DNA from: Eudoraea sp.
Lineage (GTDB): Bacteria; Bacteroidota; Bacteroidia; Flavobacteriales; Flavobacteriaceae
Direction of reading: 5' to 3'
Length of the DNA stretch: 7,285 nt
Assembly (NCBI GenBank): GCA_013042925.1
Contig: JABDPH010000036.1
Coordinates: forward strand, 1-7,285
The notes below the pieces were generated by a model that saw only the letters and a list, made by a program, of their open reading frames with translations, was not told where the DNA came from and did no database searches. Shown one piece after another: positions 1 through 6,038 of this stretch. Every line of letters begins with the position of its first letter. Within the stretch, counting starts at the first letter, position 1. Both the position numbers and the translations under genes were made by a program.

Positions 1-750
1 GGCCTGCAAACTCTTAGTGATGACCTGGCAACATTACTTTACCGTACAGTAGGCAAACAAAAAGCACCTCTGATTATTAGAACCCGTGGCCATCGTTTAG
101 AAGGTATTTGGCACTCTGGTTCACAAATGGGTGGCATTATTCACTTACTAAGAGGAATCTATATCCTGGCTCCAAGGAATATGACCAAAGCAGCCGGTTT
201 TTACAATACGCTGATGAAGAGTGATGAACCTGCGCTTATAATAGAAAGTTTAAATGGGTATAGGCTTAAGGAAGACAAACCAAGTAACTTGGGCGAAATT
301 ACCACTCCCATCGGAGTGGTTGAAATTGTTAAAGAAGGTACAGATATTACACTTTTGTCTTACGGTTCTACACTGCGAATTGTTGTAAACGTAGCGCAGG
401 AGTTAAAAGAAGTAGGGATTGATGCCGAAGTAATTGATGCACAGTCATTACTCCCTTTTGACCTTAGTAATTCTGTATTGACCAGTATTAAAAAAACCAA
501 CAGACTCTTAATCATCGATGAAGATGTCCCGGGAGGATGTGCGGCTTATCTGATGCAGGATATTATAGAGCGCCAGGGGGCATATAAATATCTGGACAGT
601 GCTCCTCAAACCCTTACCGCACAGGCTCACAGACCAGCGTATGCTTCAGATGGAGACTATTTTTCTAAACCAAATGCAGAGGATATATTTGAAAGGGTAT
701 ATCATATAATGCATGAGGCGAATCCTACTGAATATCCTAAACTCCGTTAA
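1..750 (+). CDS. 2-oxo acid dehydrogenase E1 component, beta-type C-terminal part (5' end outside window)
   Basis: The reading frame is open from base 1 to a TAA at 748-750, giving the last 249 residues of a longer protein. The ATG at 127 is internal, because conserved sequence lies before it. Residues about 1-80 match the end of the E1-beta pyrimidine-binding domain: TRGHRLEG, then H38-S39 (the HSQ region of E1-beta) and [16 protein letters not shown]. Residues about 100-225 are a transketolase C-terminal domain, with [38 protein letters not shown] and the acidic [11 protein letters not shown]. Such enzymes use thiamine diphosphate to decarboxylate pyruvate or branched-chain 2-oxo acids in the cytoplasm and pass the acyl group to a lipoyl E2. 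In flavobacteria alpha and beta halves are often fused in one chain, but the missing 5' part prevents a check. The substrate cannot be assigned. E1 family membership is secure. Confidence 0.88.
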   Translation, partial: GLQTLSDDLATLLYRTVGKQKAPLIIRTRGHRLEGIWHSGSQMGGIIHLLRGIYILAPRNMTKAAGFYNTLMKSDEPALIIESLNGYRLKEDKPSNLGEITTPIGVVEIVKEGTDITLLSYGSTLRIVVNVAQELKEVGIDAEVIDAQSLLPFDLSNSVLTSIKKTNRLLIIDEDVPGGCAAYLMQDIIERQGAYKYLDSAPQTLTAQAHRPAYASDGDYFSKPNAEDIFERVYHIMHEANPTEYPKLR

Positions 751-802
751 AAGATAACCTCAATTAACATTTTGTACGCGAATTTATAGATCTTTAATTC
801 TC

Positions 803-810
803 TAAATTTG
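803..810 (+). promoter_or_regulatory. candidate Bacteroidota -7 box upstream of the secreted-protein gene
   Basis: TAAATTTG matches the TAnnTTTG consensus exactly and would start transcription near 817, about 37 bases before the ATG at 854. The nearest upstream TTTG (771-774) is 28 bases away, longer than the usual 17-23, so the -33 element is poor. In AT-rich DNA an exact 8-mer match can arise by chance. Confidence 0.3.
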
Positions 811-853
811 AAATTAATTTAATTAAAAACCATTGACTAATTCTCTGGCAATC

Positions 854-1348
854 ATGAAATTTCTATCCTTTTTAGTACTCTGCATTTTAGTAGCCTCGTC
901 CTCTTTCGGACAACCTAGAGTTACGATTTCTGATTTTGAAATCCTGGATAATAGCCAATGGTCCGGAAGTCTGATGTATATTAATTATGGAAATGAAAAA
1001 GAAGTAACACTAAGGACTAAAATGCAAATTTTAATTGAAGGAAATAAGATCCTGATGAATATTCAATATCCGGATGAACCTAAAGCAAATTCCAAAGAAA
1101 GTATCAAAATAAAGAGAAACGGATCATATTTAGATGATGAAGAGATTATTGAAAAAACGCTGGAATTGGGAACTATGAAGCTGGTAACAAAATATCGTGG
1201 TAAGGACAACAATAAATCTGCAGTGATCTATAAAACTTATACTATAAGCGAAAACGAATACACAGTAGAAAAAAAAGTGGATTATCTGAATGCTGAACAA
1301 AAGATTTTGCGAAACAGATATCGCTATAAAAGAGTTTCAGAAAAATAG
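854..1348 (+). CDS. secreted protein of unknown function
   Basis: This is a 164-residue protein with a clear Sec signal peptide: MKF followed by a hydrophobic run (LSFLVLCILVASSS) and a likely cleavage at SFG|Q around residue 19. The frame can be extended to a TTG at 833, but that adds seven residues (MTNSLAI) ahead of the signal peptide. The ATG at 854 gives a canonical one, so I chose it. The mature part is rich in alternating polar and hydrophobic stretches (GSLMYINYGNEKEVTLRTKM, KILMNIQYPDE, ENEYTVEKKVDYL), suggesting a beta-rich periplasmic or outer-membrane-associated domain. It has a basic C-terminus (RNRYRYKRVSEK). There is no lipobox and I recognise no family or catalytic motif. The gene stands alone between the E1 gene and doxX, with gaps of about 100 and 136 bases. 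Confidence 0.8.
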   Translation: MKFLSFLVLCILVASSSFGQPRVTISDFEILDNSQWSGSLMYINYGNEKEVTLRTKMQILIEGNKILMNIQYPDEPKANSKESIKIKRNGSYLDDEEIIEKTLELGTMKLVTKYRGKDNNKSAVIYKTYTISENEYTVEKKVDYLNAEQKILRNRYRYKRVSEK

Positions 1349-1484
1349 ACTTCGAGGAATCCTTTTTTCTGAATTTAACTCCTAATCCATGATTAAAGGA
1401 ATCTGGAAAAAGTTGAACTATCTAAACCAGATGACCAAAAGTTGGTAAAAAAAGCTTATTTTAGATTCTCCAATCTTAAAATGA

Positions 1485-1862
1485 ATGACTAAAAAGCTAA
1501 AAAATGATATTGGTTTGGCAGTACTTCGAATTCTGCCTTCTGCTTTTCTATTGTCTCATGGCATTCCCAAATTACAGAAACTTTTAGGTGGAGATTTTCA
1601 ATTTGCAGACCCAATAGGTATAGGCCCTACTCCTTCTCTCTTTCTTACAACGATTGGGGAAGTCATCTGTCCAATTCTTGTTATTATTGGTTTCAAAACT
1701 CGTTGGGCTTCCTTGCCTATAGTAATTGTTATGGCCGTGGCAGCCTTTATCGTTCATGGTGCAGATCCTTTTGGCAAAAAAGAACTCGCACTTATGTATT
1801 TAGCCGTTTTTGTTGTTATAATGCTACTTGGACCCGGGCGCTATAGTATAGACAAAAAATAA
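1485..1862 (+). CDS. DoxX family membrane protein
   Basis: This 125-residue protein has four predicted membrane helices at about residues 8-28, 49-69, 73-91 and 98-116, the usual DoxX size and topology. Family landmarks are the LSHGIPKL segment at the end of helix 1 (a conserved H-G-x-x-K-L), the loop-helix pair ending IGFKTRWAS, the VHGADPFGKKELALMYL segment before helix 4, and the closing LLGPGRYSID. DoxX-family proteins are inner-membrane proteins. Some relatives are linked to quinone or thiosulfate redox reactions or to oxidative-stress complexes, but most have no proven reaction and none can be inferred here. The ATG at 1481 is out of frame and stops after three codons, so ATG 1485 is the start. 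The stop lies 5 bases from the end of the convergent holA. Confidence 0.88.
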   Translation: MTKKLKNDIGLAVLRILPSAFLLSHGIPKLQKLLGGDFQFADPIGIGPTPSLFLTTIGEVICPILVIIGFKTRWASLPIVIVMAVAAFIVHGADPFGKKELALMYLAVFVVIMLLGPGRYSIDKK

Positions 1863-1876
1863 TTTATCTAAATTAT
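1859..1876. terminator. weak AT-only inverted repeat at the doxX/holA convergent junction
   Basis: ATAATTTA (1859-1866) and TAAATTAT (1869-1876) are perfect 8-base inverted arms around TC. They span the last base of doxX coding sequence, the doxX TAA stop, the 5-base gap and the holA stop (TAG on the minus strand). A run of six A precedes it and CTTT follows. It is the only terminator-like structure between the two genes. With no G:C pair in the stem it would be weak, and such a repeat could be chance in AT-rich sequence. Confidence 0.22.
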
Positions 1877-2872
1877 CTTTACAAGTAGTTCTTTAAGAAG
1901 ATCAGCCTGAGAAATATTATAAGCCCCTACCCCTTTTCCTTTTAAGTCCAGTTCTCTTAAATATGTAATAATACTACTAACCCTCTTCATTGGATAGTTT
2001 CTGGAAGCAGTCTGAAACTCACCAACAAAATAAGGATTAATTCGCAGGGCGGAAGATACATTTTTGGGAGAATGGTCCGATAATCCATGATACTGCAGCA
2101 GCTGTGTGAAAAAATTATGAAGGATGCTAACAGTAACAACAAAGGGATTATCTTTAGGATTTTGAGCAAAATAATTGATTATCCTGGTTGCTTTTACAAC
2201 ATTTCTTTCTCCGATGGCTTTTTTTAATTCAAAATTATTATAGTCCTTGCTTATCCCTATGTGTTTTTCAATGAGATCGGGATCGATTTCGGTTTTATCT
2301 GGAAGTACCAATTGTAATTTCTCCAGTTCGTTATTAATCCTGCTAAGATCTGTTCCCAGGTACTCCACTAACAAAATTGCAGCTTTGTGGGAAATCGCAT
2401 AGCCCTTATGTTTTAATGTCAGTCTTATCCAATCTGAAACCTGATTTTCATATAGTTTTTTGCTTTCGAAAACTACACTTCCATTAGCAAGAAGAGTTTT
2501 GTGCAACTTTTTCCGTTTGTCCAGCTTTTTATATTTATAACAAAATACCAGTACCGTTGAAGTTTGGGGGTTTTCGGCATAAGAGTATAAATCTTCAATA
2601 TTTCTTGATAAATGCTGTGCCTCTTTCACAATAACAACTTGTCTTTCTGCCATCATGGGATATCTCTTAGCATTCGCCAAAACCTGATCCAATGATGTTT
2701 CCTTACCATATAACACCATTTGATTAAACCCTTTCTCTTCCTCAGTTAGAACATTATCACTGATAAACTGAGCTATTTTATCAATATAATAAGGCTCATC
2801 GCCCATTAAAAAATATATAGGGCATATGATACCGTTTCGGATGTTATTTACAATTTGCTTTACTTCTTCCAT
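1868..2872 (-). CDS. holA: DNA polymerase III subunit delta
   Basis: This 334-residue protein has the usual length for HolA, the clamp-loader subunit that binds and opens the beta sliding clamp during replication. Landmarks run in order: the N-terminal YFLMGDEPYYID (residues 20-31, the conserved L-x-G-E/D-E segment), the ANAKRYPMMAERQVVIVKEA block (66-85, matching the family's F-P-M-F-x-x-R-R-L-V pattern), the YKKLDKRKKL segment (114-123), the YLGTDLSRINNELEKL block (171-186), and the C-terminal collar domain from about residue 215. Like other delta subunits it belongs to the AAA+ fold but has no working Walker A motif. The gene converges on doxX and its start is 26 bases from the divergent HSDR_N gene. 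The start is ATG and the stop TAG. Confidence 0.93.
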   Translation of the reverse strand: MEEVKQIVNNIRNGIICPIYFLMGDEPYYIDKIAQFISDNVLTEEEKGFNQMVLYGKETSLDQVLANAKRYPMMAERQVVIVKEAQHLSRNIEDLYSYAENPQTSTVLVFCYKYKKLDKRKKLHKTLLANGSVVFESKKLYENQVSDWIRLTLKHKGYAISHKAAILLVEYLGTDLSRINNELEKLQLVLPDKTEIDPDLIEKHIGISKDYNNFELKKAIGERNVVKATRIINYFAQNPKDNPFVVTVSILHNFFTQLLQYHGLSDHSPKNVSSALRINPYFVGEFQTASRNYPMKRVSSIITYLRELDLKGKGVGAYNISQADLLKELLVKII

Positions 2873-2886
2873 CCAAAAAAAATTAC

Positions 2887-2894
2887 CAAATTTG
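2887..2894. promoter_or_regulatory. palindromic CAAATTTG, possible shared -7 element of divergent holA and nuclease-fold gene
   Basis: The 26-base gap between the two divergent starts contains CAAATTTG, which reads identically on both strands and matches the TAnnTTTG -7 consensus at seven of eight positions in either direction. Used rightward it would start transcription almost on the ATG at 2899 (leaderless). Used leftward it would leave a leader of about 10 bases before holA. Neither direction has a well-spaced TTG: 29 bases on the plus side, 15 on the minus side. It is a suggestion from position and symmetry only. Confidence 0.3.
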
Positions 2895-2898
2895 TTTT

Positions 2899-3345
2899 AT
2901 GTTATCTCTCAACTTTCCCCGCTACCGGTTCAGATTCAAAAGTAGCGAAAATAAGCAGCAGATTTTTGATATTATACGCAAAAAGTTTGTAAGTCTACAG
3001 CCCGAAGAATGGGTTCGACAGCACGTAATTCATTTTCTTAATATAGATAAGAAATATCCCGTCTCTTTAATTAATGTTGAAAAAACCTTGTCATTAAAGG
3101 GTTTAAAAAAAAGATATGATATAGTAGTTTTCAACACCGATGGCAGCATCCACATTTTAGTTGAATGTAAATCACCGAATATCAAAATCTCACAAGCTGT
3201 TTTTGATCAGATTGCACGCTATAATTTAAAAATGCAGGCAGATTACCTTATGGTAACCAATGGTTTGGATCATTTTTATTGCAAAATGAGCTATGAGCAA
3301 GAAAAATATTCTTTTTTAAGGCAAATTCCTGATTTTAGCCGTTAA
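2899..3345 (+). CDS. small HSDR_N-type PD-(D/E)XK nuclease-fold protein
   Basis: This 148-residue protein resembles the N-terminal nuclease domain of type I restriction R subunits (HSDR_N) but stands alone, without helicase domains and with no hsdM or hsdS nearby. The nuclease core is visible: acidic residues E36/E37 in a helix (LQPEEWVR), D74 in KRYDIVVF, the E89-C-K91 catalytic pair in HILVECK, and a following Q104-x-x-x-Y108 (DQIARY) typical of RecB-like members. All metal-binding positions appear intact, so an active DNase is plausible, though the target is unknown. Small proteins of this kind are common in flavobacterial genomes and often annotated as restriction enzyme R subunit N-terminal protein; a true restriction role is not supported by context. 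It diverges from holA and is followed 12 bases later by a glycosyltransferase. The start is ATG 2899. Confidence 0.85.
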   Translation: MLSLNFPRYRFRFKSSENKQQIFDIIRKKFVSLQPEEWVRQHVIHFLNIDKKYPVSLINVEKTLSLKGLKKRYDIVVFNTDGSIHILVECKSPNIKISQAVFDQIARYNLKMQADYLMVTNGLDHFYCKMSYEQEKYSFLRQIPDFSR

Positions 3346-3357
3346 TTTGCAACCGTT

Positions 3358-4359
3358 TTGAAATTTGCAATCGTAATACTTAATTGGAATGGAGAAGCCC
3401 TCCTGGAGAGATACTTGCCGCTGGTGGTGAAATATTCCGGTGACGCAGACATATATGTAGCTGATAACGCCTCTACGGACAGTTCTGTGGCTTTTGTACA
3501 AGAAAACTTTCCTAACGTAAAACTGCTTCAAAATAGTTCTAATTATGGATTTGCAAAAGGCTACAATGATGCTTTAAAAAAGGTTGATGCAGATATTTAT
3601 TGTCTTTTAAATTCAGATGTGCAAGTTACACCCGGCTGGTTGGAACCCATAAAAGAAGCATTTCTAAAGCTTCCCGAGGCTTCCATAATTCAGCCTAAAA
3701 TTCTTGACCTATTACGCAAGGAATATTTTGAATATGCTGGAGCTTGCGGTGGATTTTTAGATCAATTTGGATACCCATTCTGCAGGGGGCGCATTTTTCA
3801 AGCCATTGAGAAAGACGAAGGACAGTATGATGATACCAGAGAAATTTTCTGGGCAACAGGTGCCTGTATGTTTGTTAAAAGTGAAGTATTCCATAGCCTG
3901 GGCGGATTTGATGAGGATTATTTTGCTCATCAGGAAGAGGTTGATCTATGTTGGCGGGCTCAAAATAAAGGACTAAAGATTTACTATGTTGGAGCATCTC
4001 ATGTTTACCATCTGGGAGGTTCAACACTTAGTAATATGAACCCAAAAAAAACCTATTTAAATTTTAGAAACTCTCTTTATTCAATAACTAAAAATCTTCC
4101 CCGTAAAAAAGCATTTCCCATAATTTTTGTGCGTCTTCTTTTGGACGGCATTGCGGCTATTCGATTTATTTTACAGCTTAAACCTGCTCACGGTTTGGCG
4201 GTAATCAGGGCCCATTTAAGTTATTACAGACATTTTGGTAAAATGTACAGGAAAAGGGAAAAAGCCAATTTTATCACAATGTACTACGCAACAAAATCCA
4301 TAGTATGGTCCTATTTCGTAGATCATGTAAAGAATTTTAACATTTTAGTAAAAGATTAA
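3358..4359 (+). CDS. family 2 glycosyltransferase, TTG start
   Basis: This 333-residue GT2 enzyme is of the type that transfers sugars from nucleotide donors onto cell-surface glycans. The GT-A fold begins immediately (MKFAIVILNWNG), followed by the nucleotide-binding ADNASTD (residues 35-41), the metal-site equivalent LNSDV (84-88, with D87), the acceptor-side ATGACMFVK segment (166-174), DEDYFAHQEEVDLCWR (185-200, the E/D-D-x-C-W-R signature) and HLGGST (218-223). A hydrophobic stretch near 253-273 may contact the inner membrane. It resembles rhamnosyltransferase-like WbbL relatives, but the sugar cannot be assigned. The start is TTG: the beta strand begins at once and no in-frame ATG lies nearby. 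It probably shares a transcript with the upstream nuclease-fold gene. There is no sugar-synthesis cluster in the window. Confidence 0.9.
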   Translation: MKFAIVILNWNGEALLERYLPLVVKYSGDADIYVADNASTDSSVAFVQENFPNVKLLQNSSNYGFAKGYNDALKKVDADIYCLLNSDVQVTPGWLEPIKEAFLKLPEASIIQPKILDLLRKEYFEYAGACGGFLDQFGYPFCRGRIFQAIEKDEGQYDDTREIFWATGACMFVKSEVFHSLGGFDEDYFAHQEEVDLCWRAQNKGLKIYYVGASHVYHLGGSTLSNMNPKKTYLNFRNSLYSITKNLPRKKAFPIIFVRLLLDGIAAIRFILQLKPAHGLAVIRAHLSYYRHFGKMYRKREKANFITMYYATKSIVWSYFVDHVKNFNILVKD

Positions 4360-4363
4360 CTAA

Positions 4364-4400
4364 TTTTGAAAATTAAAGGAAATCAAATGTTATAATTTTA
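4364..4400 (+). promoter_or_regulatory. candidate promoter of the OmpA-like lipoprotein gene
   Basis: A TTTTG (4364-4368) is followed after 24 bases by TAATTTTA (4393-4400), which differs from the TAnnTTTG -7 box only in its last base. Transcription from about 4407 would give a leader near 50 bases. The left box lies inside the 15-base palindrome TAATTTTGAAAATTA (4361-4375), right after the glycosyltransferase stop. The 97-base gap and change of function support an independent promoter here; the exact boxes are uncertain. Confidence 0.35.
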
Positions 4401-4456
4401 CCTTGTATTAGGTGATAGATGATTTAAACAAATAATTAATTTATATAAACATTATT

Positions 4457-5308
4457 ATGAAAAAACTTATTCTAGGCTTTTTAGGAATGGCGGTTCTTTT
4501 ATCCTCTTGCGTATCGCAAAAGAAATATGCAGAACTAGAAACTAAACAAAAAGAAACACAGGATCTGTTAAACTCTGCAACAGTTAAATTGAACTCCTGT
4601 CTTGAAGAAAAGGCAACTGCAGATGCAAGATTACAAACATTAGAAGATCAAAATGCATTTCTGAAAGCAAACAATCAGGAACTTATTAATAACATGGGTA
4701 ACTTAACAACCCTGACAACGAAGGGTGCAGAAAACCTTGAGAAGTCTTTGGAAAGCCTTCAGGAAAAAGATCTTACTATACGTAAGTTGCAGAACGCCAT
4801 AACCAGGAGAGATTCTGTTAATCTGGCATTGGTTCAAAGTTTAAAAGGAGTACTTGGCAACCTCGATGATGAGGATATAGAAATAAGCGTTGAGAAGGGT
4901 GTAGTTTTTGTTTCAATATCTGACAAATTATTATTCAGCAGTGGTAGTTATAATATTACCACAAGAGCTAAAGAAGTCTTAGGTAAAGTTGCTAAGGTTG
5001 TTAACAACAAACCCGACTTTGAATTTATGGTTGAAGGACATACTGATGATGTTCCTTACAGAAAAGGTGTTCTGTTAGACAATTGGGATTTGAGTGTTAA
5101 AAGATCAACTGCCGTTGTACGTGTTTTACAGAACGACTATGGTGTAGATCCGAAGAGAATGACGGCTGCAGGTAGATCAGAGTATATTCCACTTTCTCCA
5201 ACAAATAAGGCTAAGAACAGAAGGACGAGAATCGTTGTTCTTCCCAAACTTGATCAGTTCTATAGCATGATCGAGGAAGGCATGAAAGATCCTGCCATTA
5301 ACGACTAA
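4457..5308 (+). CDS. OmpA family outer-membrane lipoprotein with coiled coil
   Basis: This 283-residue protein has a lipoprotein signal peptide (MKKLILGFLGMAVLLSSC, lipidated Cys18). A helical, coiled-coil-like segment rich in E, K, Q and L runs from about 20 to 118, and an OmpA_C peptidoglycan-binding domain from about 145 to 262. The domain shows the LLFSSGSYNIT strand, VEGHTDDVP (residues 192-200), NWDLSVKRSTAVVRVL (209-224), GRSEYIPLSPTNKAKNRRTRIVV (239-261). By alignment with E. coli OmpA, D197 and R216 take the places of Asp271 and Arg286, which hold the diaminopimelate of peptidoglycan. There is no N-terminal beta barrel, so it is a lipid-anchored tether rather than a porin. It most likely links outer membrane and cell wall. 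The gene has its own upstream gap and ends 16 bases before a strong terminator. Confidence 0.93.
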   Translation: MKKLILGFLGMAVLLSSCVSQKKYAELETKQKETQDLLNSATVKLNSCLEEKATADARLQTLEDQNAFLKANNQELINNMGNLTTLTTKGAENLEKSLESLQEKDLTIRKLQNAITRRDSVNLALVQSLKGVLGNLDDEDIEISVEKGVVFVSISDKLLFSSGSYNITTRAKEVLGKVAKVVNNKPDFEFMVEGHTDDVPYRKGVLLDNWDLSVKRSTAVVRVLQNDYGVDPKRMTAAGRSEYIPLSPTNKAKNRRTRIVVLPKLDQFYSMIEEGMKDPAIND

Positions 5309-5324
5309 TCTTTGAATAATCTTA

Positions 5325-5357
5325 AAAAAAACCGCGGTGAATAACCGCGGTTTTTTT
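5325..5357. terminator. bidirectional intrinsic terminator
   Basis: A 14-base-pair stem forms between 5325-5338 and 5344-5357 around the five-base loop gaata. The core is CCGCGGT paired with ACCGCGG, flanked by seven A on the left and seven T on the right. It therefore gives a G:C-rich hairpin with a U-tract on either strand. It sits between the stop of the OmpA-like gene (5308) and the stop of the convergent YciO-like gene (5359), and should end both transcripts. Confidence 0.92.
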
Positions 5358-5358
5358 A

Positions 5359-5979
5359 TTATACAATATCCGGATCTCCTTTCCCCGTCCGAAGTACTTC
5401 TGGATCATCTCCCGACAGATCTATAACTGTGGAGCCCAAATTGCCTCCATACCCACCGTCAACAACTACATCTACCAAATTATGCCATTTTTCAAAGATC
5501 AATTCGGGGTCTGTAGTATACTCCAAAAGCTCATCTTCATCTCTAATGGAGGTGGATATAATGGGATTGCCCAGGCCTTTTACCAGGGCCCTTGCAATAT
5601 TATTATCCGGAACCCTTATTCCTACAGTCTTTCTTTTCTTAAATACCTTAGGCAATTTACTACTCCCTGGTAACACAAAAGTGTAAGGACCGGGAAGGGC
5701 TCTTTTAAGAATCTTAAATGTAGGTGTGTCTAGTTGCCGGACATAATCTGAAAGATTGCTGAGATCTGCACAAACAAATGACCAGTAAGCCTTTTCGAGT
5801 TTAATTCCCTTTATTCGGGCAATTTTTTCCATGGCCTTTGTATTGGTAATATCGCAACCCAGGCCATAAACTGTATCCGTTGGGTATATAATTAAACCCC
5901 CTTTTTGCAGGATAGATACAACCTTGTCTATTTCTTTGGGATTAGGATTCTGCTCATAAATCTTAATGAATTCGGCCAT
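5359..5979 (-). CDS. YciO-type protein of the Sua5/YciO/YrdC family
   Basis: This 206-residue protein has the YrdC fold: GGLIIYPTDTVYGLGCD (residues 27-43), LPGPYTFVLPG (95-105), KTVGIRVPDN (117-126) and GSTVIDL (182-188). Automatic annotation would call it L-threonylcarbamoyladenylate synthase, the enzyme for the first step of tRNA t6A modification. However, it resembles E. coli YciO more than TsaC in length and in segments such as FVCADLSNLSDYV (68-80) and the C-terminal VVVDGGYGG...GDDPEVLRTGKGD. The TsaC signature K-x-R is K57-G-I here, and the usual TSAN is TSIR (143-146). YciO does not replace TsaC in E. coli, so the t6A role is open. The start is ATG, 59 bases after the GH16 stop on the same strand, so co-transcription is possible. 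The stop abuts the terminator. Confidence 0.88.
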   Translation of the reverse strand: MAEFIKIYEQNPNPKEIDKVVSILQKGGLIIYPTDTVYGLGCDITNTKAMEKIARIKGIKLEKAYWSFVCADLSNLSDYVRQLDTPTFKILKRALPGPYTFVLPGSSKLPKVFKKRKTVGIRVPDNNIARALVKGLGNPIISTSIRDEDELLEYTTDPELIFEKWHNLVDVVVDGGYGGNLGSTVIDLSGDDPEVLRTGKGDPDIV

Positions 5980-6038
5980 TTTCTTATTGAATATTTGGAG
6001 GAATCATAACTATTCTTTGCAGATAACAAATAGGATTT

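Noticed and set aside
811..820. AAATTAATTT palindrome after the candidate -7 box
   Set aside because: A and T only, of a length expected by chance in this composition; not strong enough for an operator call.
833..853. TTG start giving seven extra residues on the secreted protein
   Set aside because: ATG 854 gives a normal signal peptide starting M-K-F; the extension adds polar residues with no support.
1389..1448. 19-codon frame (MIKGIWKKLNYLNQMTKSW) in the gap before doxX
   Set aside because: Too short to judge, no ribosome site or promoter of its own, no recognised similarity; most likely chance in a 136-base gap.
1987..2169. 60-codon hydrophobic reading frame on the minus strand
   Set aside because: Lies wholly inside holA in another frame; holA is a strong family match, so this is a shadow frame.
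2899..3345. Type I restriction-modification system
   Set aside because: Only an HSDR_N-like domain is present; there is no helicase part, methylase or specificity gene, so a restriction system is not supported.
3767..3976. 69-codon plus-strand frame inside the glycosyltransferase
   Set aside because: Out-of-frame shadow of conserved GT2 sequence, including the catalytic segment.
5429..5686. Plus-strand frames of 63-85 codons across the YciO-like gene
   Set aside because: They are antisense to a well-supported gene, have low-complexity serine and proline runs and no family features.
5996..6003. GGAGGAAT on the plus strand resembling a Shine-Dalgarno site
   Set aside because: No start codon at a proper distance and no plus-strand gene follows; this phylum rarely uses such sites.
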